Shown: positions 51,988-61,880, counted from the stretch's first letter. The stretch is 64,000 nucleotides of DNA from Cyanobium usitatum str. Tous (GCF_963920485.1 NZ_OY986431.1:2533351-2597350), one strand, 5' to 3'. Notes: a model not told the origin generated them from the sequence alone. Numbers and translations are program-made.

Positions 51988-53542
51988 GGCCCCAGCGGGC
52001 CGCCAGGAACACCAAAGCCATCACCCCGTAGCCGAGGGCCCAGCTGCGGCCCACTCCCCAGCCCAGGTGCAGCACGGTGTCGGAGCTGGTGAATTGCCAG
52101 GCGTGGATCACACCAAACCAGGACAGCAGGGCTGCTAGGCCGGCGCAGGCCGCCGCCGCCAGCAAGCGGGCCTCGATCACGTACACGAGCATGCCCGCCA
52201 GCAGCATCGCTGTGATGATCTGGCCTTGCTCGAGGGCGAAGGCCCCGGCGGCCCACACATCGGCCTGGGCCAGGGGCGCCAGCAGGGCTGGCCCAAAGGG
52301 GTTGGCGGCGGTGCCGCTGCCACCGGCCCGCAGCCCTGCCTTGAGCATCAGGGCGCCCCAGCCGGCCAGCCCGGGCAGTAGCCCCAGGGCCACGGCCGGA
52401 GCATGGCGAGGCGGCGTGGCCTGGAAGGCCTGGGCAGCGATCACCAGGCCGATGTAGAACACGATCGCCATGCCGGCTTCAATCGGCACCAGTTGGCCAA
52501 CCACGCCAAACAGGCCCAGCAGGCAGGCGGCGCCCATCACCACGCCATTGAGCCAGGAGTAGCCAATGCGGGCGCCCATGGCCTTCCAGCCCGGGTGGCC
52601 GATGTAGATGGTGGTGGGAAAGCAGGAGCCCAAGGTGGCAGCGGCCAGGGTGCCGATGCCATTGATCAGCATCGAGCTGGGCACCGGATAGCGATCGCCG
52701 GCGGCTTCGGCGCTCTCCAGGTTTTGCAGCGAACCGATCACATTAAAAAGTCCCATCGGCACGATCACCCCCAACCAGGGCACTAGCTGGCCGCGCGCCT
52801 GCCATAGCTCTGCCAGTTGCAGCTTGGGTACATGGAGCCCAATCAGGGCAGTGCTGCTCTGCCAGCGCACCGGATCGAGGTCGATCAAACCATTGGCCCA
52901 GGCCAGGGCGATGCCCAGCAGCACGGCCACCAGGCCGGCTGGCACCGGCCAGCGCACCGGCGCGTAGTAGCCCACCAGGATCACGGCCAGCACTGCCAGC
53001 CCCACCACCGGTTGGGCGTAGGTGCGCAGCAGGAAGCCCAGGGCGATGTAACCCAGGGCAATGCCCGCCAGGGTGGAGAGCAGGGCTGCGCGAGGCAGCC
53101 AGCGCTGCAGGCTGTTGCCGATGAAGGCACCAGAGCACTCGATCAACCCCGAACCCAGGCAGGCGATCAGCCCGGCTCGCCACGAGAGGGTTACCGCTGC
53201 GGCTGGATCCAGGCCCTGGCTCAAGGCCGTCAGCTTCACCGGCAGCATCACCAGAAACACATAGGCGAACAGGCTCACCGTGTTGATGCCGTAGGGGAGG
53301 GCGGTGCGGTCGTCGCGCCCCTCGCGCTGGGCAAGCTGAAAGGCCTGGCGGGCGTAGGCCAGGTTGCCCACCACCAGACTGATGCCAGTAGCCGGCAGGA
53401 TCGCGCCAAAGATCAGGCTGTCGGGATAGCCGAGTACTCCGCGGCAGAGAGCCACGATCAACAGGATCTGGATCAGGTTGTCGAGCCCGAGGCCGAGGAA
53501 GCCATCGAGGTCACCGGCGGTCCACCAGCGGGGTTTGCCCAT
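51956..53542 (-). CDS. NCS2-type nucleobase permease family protein (528 aa)
   Basis: A membrane protein of 12-14 helices. The N-terminus RWWTAGDLDGFLGLGLDNLI and the segment LPYGINTVSLFAYVFLVMLP resemble NCS2/AzgA-type purine or uracil permeases. SCFPTTIYIGHPGWKAMGAR takes the place of the usual substrate-binding loop with an acidic residue, so the substrate is uncertain. ATG 53542-53540 is preferred; ATG 53590 or 53587 would add up to 16 residues without family support. It is divergent from nadC. Confidence 0.75.
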   Translation of the reverse strand: MGKPRWWTAGDLDGFLGLGLDNLIQILLIVALCRGVLGYPDSLIFGAILPATGISLVVGNLAYARQAFQLAQREGRDDRTALPYGINTVSLFAYVFLVMLPVKLTALSQGLDPAAAVTLSWRAGLIACLGSGLIECSGAFIGNSLQRWLPRAALLSTLAGIALGYIALGFLLRTYAQPVVGLAVLAVILVGYYAPVRWPVPAGLVAVLLGIALAWANGLIDLDPVRWQSSTALIGLHVPKLQLAELWQARGQLVPWLGVIVPMGLFNVIGSLQNLESAEAAGDRYPVPSSMLINGIGTLAAATLGSCFPTTIYIGHPGWKAMGARIGYSWLNGVVMGAACLLGLFGVVGQLVPIEAGMAIVFYIGLVIAAQAFQATPPRHAPAVALGLLPGLAGWGALMLKAGLRAGGSGTAANPFGPALLAPLAQADVWAAGAFALEQGQIITAMLLAGMLVYVIEARLLAAAACAGLAALLSWFGVIHAWQFTSSDTVLHLGWGVGRSWALGYGVMALVFLAARWGLSADAAANRG

Positions 53543-53613
53543 GGAAGCGCTCTGATGCGAAGTGCCTATCAGACTGGCACCACCCATCATGGGAAGCCTG
53601 GCCTGGAGAGGTA

Positions 53614-54483
53614 ATGCCCGCTGCCCATCTGCCCTCTACCCCCGAGCTGGAACTGCAGCTGCGCGCCTGGCTGGCTGAAGATATTGGCCGCGGCGATCTC
53701 ACGGCTGCGGCGCTGGCTGGTCGCCCTGGTCGGGCCCACTGGCTGGCCAAGGCGCCCGGGGTGTTTTGCGGAGGGGTGCTGGTGGAGCCGCTGTTCCGCT
53801 TGCTGGATCCGGCGCTGCGGCTGCAGTTGCTGGTGGCTGATGGTGAGCCGGTGGTGGCAGGCCAGCGCCTGCTGGAGCTGGAGGGTGGGGCCGCTGCCCT
53901 GGTGGCCGGCGAGCGCACGGCCCTCAACTTGGCCATGCGACTTTCCGGCATCGCCACTGCCACCGCCGCCCTGGTAGCCGAGCTCGAGGGCACGGGTGTG
54001 CGCCTTGTCGACACCCGCAAAACCACGCCGGGTCTGCGCCGACTTGAAAAGTACGCCGTTCGCTGCGGGGGCGGCAGCAACCACCGCCAGGGCCTCGATG
54101 ATGCCGCCATGCTCAAGGAAAACCACCTGGCTTGGGCCGGTGGGGTGGCAGGTGGCTTGGAGGTGGCGATCGCGGCGGTGCGGGCCCATGCTCCTTGGCC
54201 GGCCCGGGTGATTGTGGAGGCGGAAACGGCGGCTGAGGCGGCGGCGGCGGTGCAGGCGGGTGCTGATGGGGTGCTGCTGGATGAATTCCCGCCGGCCCAG
54301 TTGCGGCAGCTGGTGCCCGAGTTGCGCAGCCTGGCTGGCGGCCGGCAGCTGGTGCTGGAAGCCTCAGGCGTGCAGCCCGAGCAGCTCCGCGACTACGCCA
54401 GCAGCGGCATCGACCTGATCTCCACCAGCGCGCCGATCACCCGCAGCGCCTGGCTTGATCTCAGCATGCGGTTTGATTTTTGA
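53614..54483 (+). CDS. nadC: Quinolinate phosphoribosyltransferase
   Basis: NadC makes nicotinate mononucleotide from quinolinate and PRPP in NAD synthesis. The 289-residue protein has the family segments LAEDIGRGDLTAAALAGRPG, ALNLAMRLSGIATATAALV, VDTRKTTPGLRRLEKYAVRC followed by GGGSNHRQGLDDAAMLKENH, and the C-terminal ASGVQPEQLRDYASSGID. All the known phosphate and carboxylate contacts (Arg, His and Lys in these segments) are present. ATG 53614 is the family start. The grr genes begin 34 nt downstream, but no functional link is apparent. Confidence 0.97.
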   Translation: MPAAHLPSTPELELQLRAWLAEDIGRGDLTAAALAGRPGRAHWLAKAPGVFCGGVLVEPLFRLLDPALRLQLLVADGEPVVAGQRLLELEGGAAALVAGERTALNLAMRLSGIATATAALVAELEGTGVRLVDTRKTTPGLRRLEKYAVRCGGGSNHRQGLDDAAMLKENHLAWAGGVAGGLEVAIAAVRAHAPWPARVIVEAETAAEAAAAVQAGADGVLLDEFPPAQLRQLVPELRSLAGGRQLVLEASGVQPEQLRDYASSGIDLISTSAPITRSAWLDLSMRFDF

Positions 54484-54517
54484 GCCCAGTTGGCAGAGCT
54501 GCGTTGGCACTAACGCC

Positions 54518-55549
54518 ATGCCTCTTTATACTTCGGCTAGTTCATGTCGAGGTTGGGTGGCAGCACCAAAGCGCAGCTTTTCCAAGCCCAGCTCCCGCTT
54601 AGCTGGCCTTGGCCGCCGGCTGGCTGCTGGCGTGGGAGCTCTCGGGCTGCTGGCCGTAATGCCGGCGGCGGTCCAGGCCCAATCCCAAATCAAACCCCAG
54701 CAGGAGGGGGCGGTGCAGCGGGCAGCGCGCAGCGGCGAGCTGGTGCTGAGTGGTTTCGCCGACGTCCCGCCCTTAATGATGCTGAGCCCCCAGGGCCAGC
54801 CCTCCGGCTACGGCATCTTGGTGGCTGAACGCATTGCCGCTGAGCTGAGCCAGGCCGTGGGCCGGCCTGTGAAGGTCCGCTTTGCGCCGACCGGTGATCC
54901 GGCCAGCCTGGTGAACAGCATCACCAGCGGCAAGGCGGATCTTGCCTGCGGCCTGCCGTTCAACTGGGAGCTGGAGATGCGGGTGGATTTCTCGCTGCCG
55001 ATTGGCCTTTCCGGCGTGAGATTACTGGCGCCCGCCGGTCGCTTTGATGGCAGCCCCACCGCCTTGGCGGGACGGCGGATTGGGGTGGTGCGCCAGTCCC
55101 TGGGTGAAACCGAACTGCGGGGCATGCAGCCAAAGGCCACGCCTGTTGCCTTCGACAACCTCAACGCTGCCGTGGCCGCGATGCAGGCCGGCAGCGTTGA
55201 TGGCGTAATTGGCGACACGATCGTGCTGGCGGGGCTGGTGCGCCAGCAGGGCCTGCCCGGCTTGGCCCTCAGTCCGGATTTCCCCTACGAGGCTTACGCG
55301 GTGAGCTGTGTGCTCGCCGAAAACGACTCAGCCTTCCGCAACGTGGTCAATCTGGCGATTGCCAGGCTGCTCCAGGGCTATCTCGATGGCCAGCCAGACA
55401 CGGTGACCGCCGTGAACCGCTGGCTCGGTCCGGCAAGTGCCTTGGGATTGCCTGAATCTGCGATCCGCGCCAGCTTTGAGGCTGCGCTTTTGGGGGTTGA
55501 GACGATTCGCCCCGTTCTTGAAGGTCAGGCTGCTACGACCGGCCGCTGA
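54518..55549 (+). CDS. grrP: GrrP: substrate-binding-like orphan protein of the GRRM system
   Basis: It resembles an amino-acid binding protein of ABC importers, but no transporter genes are near, and its position before grrA and grrM matches GrrP of the GRRM (Gly-rich repeat modification) system. ATG 54518 gives 343 residues with an N-terminal export signal (RRLAAGVGALGLLAVMPAAV). The binding fold has RAARSGELVLSGFADVPPLM, SGYGILVAERIAAELSQAVG and SGKADLACGLPFNWELEMRV. The ligand is unknown; it may handle the modified peptide outside the cytoplasm (inference). Confidence 0.85.
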   Translation: MPLYTSASSCRGWVAAPKRSFSKPSSRLAGLGRRLAAGVGALGLLAVMPAAVQAQSQIKPQQEGAVQRAARSGELVLSGFADVPPLMMLSPQGQPSGYGILVAERIAAELSQAVGRPVKVRFAPTGDPASLVNSITSGKADLACGLPFNWELEMRVDFSLPIGLSGVRLLAPAGRFDGSPTALAGRRIGVVRQSLGETELRGMQPKATPVAFDNLNAAVAAMQAGSVDGVIGDTIVLAGLVRQQGLPGLALSPDFPYEAYAVSCVLAENDSAFRNVVNLAIARLLQGYLDGQPDTVTAVNRWLGPASALGLPESAIRASFEAALLGVETIRPVLEGQAATTGR

Positions 55550-55580
55550 TCCCCTCGCTGAAACCCTTTTTGCAGTTGTT

Positions 55581-55994
55581 ATGGCGTTCTTGAACCGCTC
55601 CCATCTCTTCGGCCTGTTGCTGCTGGCCTCCCTACCCCTCGATGGGGCTGCGGCTCTGGCGTTAGCTAGCGCCCAGCATGAGCCTGCAGCCCAGGACCAA
55701 ACCGCAGCCAAATCAACCTTCCTCAGCATTGAGGAGCGGCTGAGCCGCATTGCGGCGGCAGTGCAGGAGCGCGATGGCGACGCAGCCTCTGGTTTGCCCG
55801 ATGACGCTATGTCGTACGTGTTCGTTAACGGCTCGGGCTTGGGCTGGGGCAATGGCGGCTTCCGTAACGGTGGCTTCTACAACGGCGGATTTAATAACGG
55901 GGGCTTCCGTAATGGAGGGTTCCATAACGGTGGCTTCCGCAATGGCGGCTTCCGCAATGGGGGCTTCTTAAATGGTGGTCGCTACTGGCGCTGA
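55581..55994 (+). CDS. grrA: GrrA: Gly-rich-repeat RiPP precursor of the GRRM system
   Basis: ATG 55581 gives a 137-residue precursor. It begins with a signal peptide (RSHLFGLLLLASLPLDGAAA), then a leader with FLSIEERLSRIAAAVQERDG, the conserved type of segment recognised by the maturase. The core (residues 89-133) is nine consecutive five-residue units: one Trp-Gly-Asn-Gly-Gly, then eight Phe-X-Asn-Gly-Gly with X = R, Y, N, R, H, R, R, L. The tail is RYWR. Each aromatic-X-Asn triplet is a potential three-residue cyclophane. grrM follows after 20 nt. The known family relatives are called GrrA or OscA. Confidence 0.93.
   Translation: MAFLNRSHLFGLLLLASLPLDGAAALALASAQHEPAAQDQTAAKSTFLSIEERLSRIAAAVQERDGDAASGLPDDAMSYVFVNGSGLGWGNGGFRNGGFYNGGFNNGGFRNGGFHNGGFRNGGFRNGGFLNGGRYWR
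55845..55979 (+). repeat. Nine 15-nt units encoding the GrrA core
   Basis: Exactly 135 nt form nine in-frame 15-nt units. The second codon of each unit varies freely while the aromatic, Asn and Gly codons are kept with synonymous changes. The array can grow or shrink by whole units without a frame change. Confidence 0.93.
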
Positions 55995-56014
55995 TCGCTC
56001 CCCAGGCTGCTGAA

Positions 56015-57169
56015 GTGGAAAGCCAGGCTTATGGCCCCGTGCGGCTACTGGTGGTGCAGCCCACCCCCTACTGCAACCTCGATTGCGACTACTGCTATCT
56101 GCCCGATCGGGCTGATCGCACCCGGCTTTCGCTTGAGCTGCTCGAAGCGGCGGTGGAGCGGGTGCTCGATAGCCCCTATTTCGAGGGCCAATTCACCCTG
56201 CTATGGCATGCGGGCGAACCGCTGATGGCGCCAATCGCCTTCTACGACCAAGCCAGTGCTCGCCTGCGCCAGCTGCTCGAGCGGCGCGGCCTGCCCGCCG
56301 GCACGATCGTCCAGTCGCTGCAGACCAATGCCACCGTGATCGATGGAGCCTGGTGCGACTGCTTCGAGCGCAATGACATTCACGTGGGGGTGAGCATGGA
56401 CGGCCCTGCCTTCCTGCATGACGCCCACCGGGTTACCCGCACCGGCCTGCCCACCCATGGGGCGGTGATGCGGGGAATCGACTGGCTGCTGCGGCGCCAG
56501 ATTGCTTTTCAGGTGATCTGTGTGCTCACCGCCGACGCCCTCGACCATGCCGATGGCCTGTTTGATTTCTTCCTCGAGCACGGCATCACCGACGTGGGCT
56601 TCAACATGGAGGAAACCGAAGGTGAAAACGCCGCCTCCAGCCTCGAGGCTCCCTGCGCTGAGCAGCGCTATCGGGCCTTTTTAGAGCGGTTTTGGCAGCG
56701 CTGTATGGAGCAGCCGGGGAGCCTGCGTCTGCGGGAGTTTGACGGGATCGTCAGCCTGGCCTGCAGCAATGCCCGCATGGCCCAAACCGACATGAACGCT
56801 CCCTTCGCGATCGTCAATGTGGACGCACGCGGCAATGTGTCGACCTTTGATCCCGAGTTGCTGTCAGTGCCCACCGCCGAATACGGCGATTTTGCTTTTG
56901 GTCATGTGTTGCACGACAGCCTGGAAGCCATCGCCGCAACAGACAAATTGCAGCGGGTGCTGCAGGAGATTCGCTCCGGTGTGGAGCGCTGCCGCCAGGA
57001 GTGTGAGTACTTCGGGCTATGCGGGGGTGGTGCGGGCAGCAACAAATACTGGGAGCACCGCAGTTTCGACTGCACCGAAACCCAGGCCTGCCGCTATCGC
57101 ATCAAGCTGGTGGCCGATGTAGTGCTGCAGGGAATGGAGGCAGACTTGCAGCTGGCTGGAGAGGGATGA
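56015..57169 (+). CDS. grrM: GrrM: radical SAM/SPASM maturase of the GRRM system
   Basis: The enzyme uses SAM and a [4Fe-4S] cluster bound by [11 protein letters not shown] (CxxxCxxC) near residue 17 and following. A C-terminal SPASM region supplies more Cys for auxiliary clusters ([20 protein letters not shown], then [10 protein letters not shown]). The N-terminal phrase [19 protein letters not shown] is typical of the group related to anaerobic sulfatase maturases. In characterised relatives the product is a C-C bond between an aromatic ring and the side chain two residues later. It starts at GTG 56015 and runs to 384 residues. Adjacent grrA is its evident substrate. The cluster has no dedicated peptidase or exporter in the window. 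Confidence 0.93.
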   Translation: MESQAYGPVRLLVVQPTPYCNLDCDYCYLPDRADRTRLSLELLEAAVERVLDSPYFEGQFTLLWHAGEPLMAPIAFYDQASARLRQLLERRGLPAGTIVQSLQTNATVIDGAWCDCFERNDIHVGVSMDGPAFLHDAHRVTRTGLPTHGAVMRGIDWLLRRQIAFQVICVLTADALDHADGLFDFFLEHGITDVGFNMEETEGENAASSLEAPCAEQRYRAFLERFWQRCMEQPGSLRLREFDGIVSLACSNARMAQTDMNAPFAIVNVDARGNVSTFDPELLSVPTAEYGDFAFGHVLHDSLEAIAATDKLQRVLQEIRSGVERCRQECEYFGLCGGGAGSNKYWEHRSFDCTETQACRYRIKLVADVVLQGMEADLQLAGEG

Positions 57170-57209
57170 TCACAGCAAGTGCCTGCCGCTACTGCGGCCC
57201 ACCGTTGCC

Positions 57210-58979
57210 ATGCTGACCGTTCTCCACGCCCTGCAGGGCCAGCTTCTGGCAGCTATGCAGCGGGCCTTCCCGGAGGCGGGCCAGCCCCTCGATCCCCAGC
57301 TGGCGCCAGCGTCTAAGCCGGAATTCGGCGACTTCCAGGCCAATGGGGCCCTGCCCCTGGCCAAACCCCTGGGCCAGCCGCCCCGGGCTATTGCCACGGC
57401 GATCGTGGCGCAACTTACGGCCGATCCTGCCTTTGCCGAGCTCTGCCTGGAGCCCCAGATAGCTGGGCCCGGCTTCATCAACCTCACCCTGCGGCCCGAG
57501 CGCCTGGCAGCCGAGCTGCAGGCCCGCCTTGGTGATCCGCGTCTAGGGGTGCCGACGGTGGAGATGCAAGCCCCGGTGATTGTGGACTTCTCCAGCCCCA
57601 ACATCGCCAAGGAGATGCACGTGGGGCACCTGCGCTCCACGATCATTGGCGACTGCCTGGCCCGGGTGCTGGAGTTCCGCGGCCACCCGGTGCTGCGGCT
57701 CAACCATGTGGGCGACTGGGGCACCCAGTTTGGAATGCTGATTACCCACCTCAAGCAGGTGGCGCCCGAGGCGCTCGAGCACCCCGATGCGGTGGACCTG
57801 GGCGATCTGGTCGCCTTTTATCGCCAGGCCAAGGTCCGCTTCGACGACGACGAAAGCTTCCAGACCATCTCCCGCGAGGAGGTGGTGAAGCTGCAAGGGG
57901 GCGATCCGGTGTCGCTTAAGGCCTGGGGATTGCTATGCGACCAGAGCCGCCGCGAATTCCAGAAGATCTACGACCAGCTCGGCATCCGTCTCACCGAGCG
58001 CGGCGAATCCTTCTACAACCCCTATCTGCAGGCGGTGGTTGACGACCTCAGGGCTGCCGGTCTGCTGGTGGTCGACGCCGGTGCCGGCTGCGTTTTTCTT
58101 GAGGGGGTGAGTGGCAAGGATGGCCAGCCCCTGCCGTTGATCGTGCAGAAGAGCGATGGCGGCTTCAACTACGCCACCACCGATCTGGCGGCGATCCGCT
58201 ACCGCTTCTCCCAGGCAGGTGATGGCGCCAGCCGGGTGATCTATGTGACCGATGCGGGTCAGGCCAGCCATTTTGCCGGCGTGTTCCAGGTGGCCCAGCG
58301 GGCGGGCTGGATACCCTCCCACTGCAGCGTCGAGCACGTGCCCTTTGGTTTGGTGCAGGGCGACGATGGCAAAAAGCTCAAGACCCGCTCCGGCGACACG
58401 GTGCGCCTCAAGGACCTGCTCGATGAGGCGGTGGAGCGCACCGAGGCCGATCTGCGTCAGCGCCTCGCCGATGAGCAGCGCAGCGAAGACGAGGCCTTCA
58501 TCCAGCAGGTGGCCGCCTCCGTGGGCTTGGCGGCGGTGAAGTACGCCGACCTCAGCACCAACCGGATCACCAACTATCAGTTCAGTTTTGATCGGATGCT
58601 GGCGCTTACGGGCAACACGGCGCCCTATCTGCTCTATGCGGTGGTGCGCATCGCCGGCATCGCCCGCAAGGGCGGCGATCTGGGGGCTGGTGCCGTTGCT
58701 TCACTCACCTTCAGCGAAGCGCAGGAGTGGGCGCTGGTGCGGGAGCTGCTCAAGTTTGATGGGGTGCTTGCTGAAGTGGAGCAGGAGCTGCTGCCGAATC
58801 GGCTTTGCACCTACCTATTTGAGCTCAGCCAGGTGTTCAACCGCTTCTACGACCAGGTGCCAGTGCTCAAGGCCGAGGAGCCGTTCCGCTCCTCCCGCTT
58901 AGCCCTGTGCCGCCTCACCACCGACACCCTTTCCCTCGGTTTGGGCCTGCTCGGTATCCCTACCTTGGAGCGGATGTGA
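57210..58979 (+). CDS. argS: Arginyl-tRNA synthetase
   Basis: ArgS charges tRNA-Arg. The class I catalytic core shows the HIGH-like [20 protein letters not shown] and FDxxNxxKEMH-like [35 protein letters not shown] holds the equivalent of the KMSK loop. The N-terminal tRNA D-loop domain ([20 protein letters not shown]) and the C-terminal anticodon-binding helices ([20 protein letters not shown]) are complete. The length is 589 residues. The stop overlaps the next gene's start (TGATG). Confidence 0.98.
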   Translation: MLTVLHALQGQLLAAMQRAFPEAGQPLDPQLAPASKPEFGDFQANGALPLAKPLGQPPRAIATAIVAQLTADPAFAELCLEPQIAGPGFINLTLRPERLAAELQARLGDPRLGVPTVEMQAPVIVDFSSPNIAKEMHVGHLRSTIIGDCLARVLEFRGHPVLRLNHVGDWGTQFGMLITHLKQVAPEALEHPDAVDLGDLVAFYRQAKVRFDDDESFQTISREEVVKLQGGDPVSLKAWGLLCDQSRREFQKIYDQLGIRLTERGESFYNPYLQAVVDDLRAAGLLVVDAGAGCVFLEGVSGKDGQPLPLIVQKSDGGFNYATTDLAAIRYRFSQAGDGASRVIYVTDAGQASHFAGVFQVAQRAGWIPSHCSVEHVPFGLVQGDDGKKLKTRSGDTVRLKDLLDEAVERTEADLRQRLADEQRSEDEAFIQQVAASVGLAAVKYADLSTNRITNYQFSFDRMLALTGNTAPYLLYAVVRIAGIARKGGDLGAGAVASLTFSEAQEWALVRELLKFDGVLAEVEQELLPNRLCTYLFELSQVFNRFYDQVPVLKAEEPFRSSRLALCRLTTDTLSLGLGLLGIPTLERM

Positions 58980-60043
58980 TGGAGCCCCAGGCGCGCCCCG
59001 AGGTTGAAGGGCTCCAGGCCTACAGCGCGCCGCTGGAGGGGCGGCGGGGGATGCTGCGGCTCGATTTCAACGAAAACACGATGGGCCCAAGCCCGCAGGT
59101 GGTGGCTGCGATCCGCGCCATTCCGGCTGAGCAATACGCCATCTATCCCGAATACGACGGCCTGCGCCAGGCCGTGGTGGCCAACCTGGCCCTGCCCTTG
59201 GCGCCCAGCCAAATCGGCCTGTTTAACGGGGTCGATGCGGCGATCCACGCCATTTTTCACGCCTACGGCGACCGGGGCGACACCCTGCTCACCACCAGCC
59301 CCACCTTCGGTTACTACACCCCCTGCGCCCAGATGCAGGGCATGGCGATTGAGGCGATTCCTTACAGGCTGCCGGATTTTGGCTTCCCATTCGAGGAGCT
59401 GCGGGCGGCACTGCAGGGCTATCCGCGCATCCTGCTGATCTGCAATCCCAACAACCCCACCGGCACCCGCCTGGCGCCCGAGCTGATCCTGGAGCTGGCG
59501 GCCTCGGCGCCGGGCACGCTTGTGGTGGTGGATGAGCTCTATGAGGCCTTCACTGGCGACAGCGTGCTGCCCTTGGCCGATTTCGCTGCCACGCCGAATC
59601 TGCTGGTGCTGCGCTCACTCGCTAAAACGGCTGGCCTGGCGGGCCTGCGCATCGGTTTTGCCATTGGGGCGGCGCCAGTGGTTGATCGGCTCGCTCGGGT
59701 CACAGGCCCCTACGACATCAACAGCTTCGCCGTGACTGCCGCCCATGCGGCCCTGGCGGACCAGGCCTATGTGGATTGCTATGTGGCCGAAGTGCTGCGG
59801 GCCCGCTCCTGGCTGGTGCAGCAGTTGCAAGCGGCTGGCGTGCGGCATCACGCCGCAGGCGGCAACTACCTGCTGATCTGGCCCGAGCGCCCGGCTGAGG
59901 AGGTGGAGCAGCGTCTGCGGCAGGCCGGAATCCTGGTGCGCTCGATGGCGGCCAAACCTTTGATCGACGGCTCCTTGAGGGTGAGCCTTGGCACTACCGA
60001 GCAGATGCAGCGTTTCTGGGCTGCCTATCTGCAGGTCGCTTAG
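58979..60043 (+). CDS. hisC: Histidinol-phosphate-type aminotransferase
   Basis: A class II PLP aminotransferase of 354 residues: FNENTMGPSPQVVAAIRAIP, then LLICNPNNPTGTRLAPELIL, VVVDELYEAFTGDSVLPLAD, and the PLP Lys in LRSLAKTAGLAGLRIGFAI. The substrate-binding Arg is in LRVSLGTTEQM. ATG 58979 is coupled to the argS stop; an earlier start in the argS frame is rejected. The HisC fold is clear, but related enzymes act on aromatic amino acids, so HisC is probable rather than certain. There is a second relative at 34316-35479. Confidence 0.82.
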   Translation: MEPQARPEVEGLQAYSAPLEGRRGMLRLDFNENTMGPSPQVVAAIRAIPAEQYAIYPEYDGLRQAVVANLALPLAPSQIGLFNGVDAAIHAIFHAYGDRGDTLLTTSPTFGYYTPCAQMQGMAIEAIPYRLPDFGFPFEELRAALQGYPRILLICNPNNPTGTRLAPELILELAASAPGTLVVVDELYEAFTGDSVLPLADFAATPNLLVLRSLAKTAGLAGLRIGFAIGAAPVVDRLARVTGPYDINSFAVTAAHAALADQAYVDCYVAEVLRARSWLVQQLQAAGVRHHAAGGNYLLIWPERPAEEVEQRLRQAGILVRSMAAKPLIDGSLRVSLGTTEQMQRFWAAYLQVA

Positions 60044-60777
60044 CGCATCACCTCGATCACCATGCCATCGCCGAGTTTGCCCGGCAGGCTGAGGGTGCGG
60101 CCAGGGCGCTTCACCGGGGTGCCGGCCATGGCATCAAGGAAAGGTTGCAGGGTGGTTTGGTCGCAGTCTTTAGGGGTTGTTTTGCCGCTGACAAATTGCA
60201 CCGGGATCACGCGGCGGGGCTGGAGCTCGCGCACCACCTCGGCGGCTTCGGCACCGGTGTACACCTTGGCGCCGCCACCCACGCCGATGATCAGCACGTC
60301 TGGGCGACCTAGCATCACCTTGTCGGCGGGAGTGAGCCGGGCCGCGGTGCCGCCGAGATGGGCGATGTCCAGGCCGCCCTGCTTCCAGCGCCACAGGGTG
60401 GATTGGCCGAAGCGGCGCCCACCAACGCGGTCGTGGGGACCGGCAATGCCTTCGATTGAAAGGCCACTCACCTTGAAGGAGCCTGGATCCACCAGCATCT
60501 TGCCGCTGGCCACCGGTGCGCCCTCATCCAATAGTCGGCTGCTGGCCAGGATCACCGTGGCACTCACCCGGGGTTCGGCCAGGCCAGCGGCGCAGGCCAC
60601 GGCCTTAAAGGGATTAACCAGCACCCTTGCCCCGCCACCACTGATCAGCAGGGCGCTGTGGCCGTAGCTGGTGATCGTGACGCCGCTGCCTGCGAGGGCT
60701 GGGCCGGATGCCAGCAATGCGGCGCCCAGGCCGAGGGAACTCAAGGTGAGAGCAGCGAAGGTGGGCAGCGAGCGCAT
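60040..60777 (-). CDS. Exported MBL-fold protein (UlaG-like, 245 aa)
   Basis: An N-terminal signal peptide (LSSLGLGAALLASGPALAGS) precedes a metallo-beta-lactamase-like fold: TITSYGHSALLISGGGARVL, LVNPF, SIEGIAGPHDRVGG, LDIAHLGG and DVLIIGVGGGAKVYTGAEAA. Some expected metal ligands (the HxHxDH motif) are absent or changed, with only isolated His and Asp residues visible, so hydrolase activity is uncertain. It converges on hisC with a 4-nt overlap. The gene to its right (trpG) lies on the same strand 51 nt upstream. Confidence 0.75.
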   Translation of the reverse strand: MRSLPTFAALTLSSLGLGAALLASGPALAGSGVTITSYGHSALLISGGGARVLVNPFKAVACAAGLAEPRVSATVILASSRLLDEGAPVASGKMLVDPGSFKVSGLSIEGIAGPHDRVGGRRFGQSTLWRWKQGGLDIAHLGGTAARLTPADKVMLGRPDVLIIGVGGGAKVYTGAEAAEVVRELQPRRVIPVQFVSGKTTPKDCDQTTLQPFLDAMAGTPVKRPGRTLSLPGKLGDGMVIEVMR

Positions 60778-60828
60778 GGAGAGGCGGCAATCGCTGTGAA
60801 GCTAATCCAACAGACTTGCTATGGCTGG

Positions 60829-61419
60829 CTAGCTGGCCTGGCGCAGAAAGTTGGCCAGCAGCGCATGACCCTCCTGGGTGAGCACGCTTTCGGGGTGGAA
60901 CTGCACCCCCTGAATGTGGGGGAAATCGCGGTGGCGCAGGCCCATGATCGTGCCGTCGTCGAGCCAGGCGGTGATCTCGAGGCAGTCGGGCAGCGACTCG
61001 CGCTCGGCGATCAGGCTGTGGTATCTGGTGGCGGTGAGCGGGTTGGGCAGACCCTCAAACACGCCTTGGCCGCCGTGGTGCACAGGCGAGGTTTTGCCGT
61101 GCATCAGCTCCTTGGCCCGCACCACCTTGCCGCCATATACCTGGGCGATCGATTGGTGGCCCAGGCACACGCCCAGGGTGGGGATGGTGGGGCTGAGCTC
61201 CTGCAGCACCTCCAGGCATACCCCCGATTGATCTGGATCGCCGGGGCCTGGTGAAATCAAAATGGCGGCTGGCGCCAGCGCTCGGATCTGCTCGAGGCTG
61301 AGGGCGTCGTTGCGCTCCACCCGCAGCTCAGCAGCTATTGGGTGCTCGGGTGCCAGCTCGCCTAGATACTGCACCAGGTTGAAGGTGAAGCTGTCGTAGT
61401 TGTCGAGAACGAGAAGCAT
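60829..61419 (-). CDS. trpG: Glutamine amidotransferase: anthranilate/aminodeoxychorismate synthase component II
   Basis: It supplies ammonia from glutamine to the chorismate-using partner in tryptophan and/or folate synthesis. ATG 61419-61417 gives [20 protein letters not shown]; a longer TTG start (61446) is less likely. The class I triad is visible: Cys in [19 protein letters not shown], and His and Glu in [17 protein letters not shown]. The oxyanion segment [13 protein letters not shown] is intact. The length of 196 residues is normal. Cyanobacteria often use one copy for both pathways. It belongs to the minus-strand run of trpG, dgkA, ybeY and prfB. Confidence 0.92.
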   Translation of the reverse strand: MLLVLDNYDSFTFNLVQYLGELAPEHPIAAELRVERNDALSLEQIRALAPAAILISPGPGDPDQSGVCLEVLQELSPTIPTLGVCLGHQSIAQVYGGKVVRAKELMHGKTSPVHHGGQGVFEGLPNPLTATRYHSLIAERESLPDCLEITAWLDDGTIMGLRHRDFPHIQGVQFHPESVLTQEGHALLANFLRQAS

Positions 61420-61442
61420 CGCCGCGCCTGGCCTGCCTCCAT

Positions 61443-61880
61443 TCAAAGGCCCAGCCGGTTCAGTAGGGGGGGCACGAGTAGCAGCAGGGCGATCATCAGC
61501 GACGACAGGGCCGCCACCAGCACCGCAGCGGCGGCGCAGTCCTTGGCGATCCGGGCCAGGGGGTGGAACTGGCGGCCGATGGCCAGATCCACCACCGCTT
61601 CAGTGGCGGTGTTGAGCAACTCCAGTACCAGCACCGCCGCCACGGTGAGCACCAGCACGGCCAGCTGGGCCGTGGGTAGTTGCAGCCACAGCCCCAGGCT
61701 GAACACCACCGCTCCAGTGATCACATGGATGCGGAAGTTGCGCTGGCTGGCAAAGCCGTAGGCCAGGCCTTGGGCGGCATAACGAAAACTCGCCGGCAGG
61801 TCACTGGCCACCGTCCAGGCCCGGGCCCTGAGGCGGCGCCCACGAGTTTCTGGTGTCGGTAAGGGGCGCAGATTTGTCAT
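61443..61880 (-). CDS. dgkA: Diacylglycerol/undecaprenol kinase DgkA-type
   Basis: A small integral membrane lipid kinase of 145 residues with three membrane segments. The family motif is seen in [20 protein letters not shown] with [16 protein letters not shown], containing the catalytic Glu and the Lys/Asp positions. The N-terminal [20 protein letters not shown] is the usual start of the domain. Its ATG (61880) overlaps the ybeY stop (ATGA). In Gram-positive relatives the lipid substrate is undecaprenol; here either lipid is possible. Confidence 0.93.
   Translation of the reverse strand: MTNLRPLPTPETRGRRLRARAWTVASDLPASFRYAAQGLAYGFASQRNFRIHVITGAVVFSLGLWLQLPTAQLAVLVLTVAAVLVLELLNTATEAVVDLAIGRQFHPLARIAKDCAAAAVLVAALSSLMIALLLLVPPLLNRLGL

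Noticed and set aside
55845..55979. GrrA tandem units as a CRISPR-like or minisatellite array
   Set aside because: The 15-nt units are in frame, have no spacers and encode the precursor core of an adjacent radical SAM maturase.
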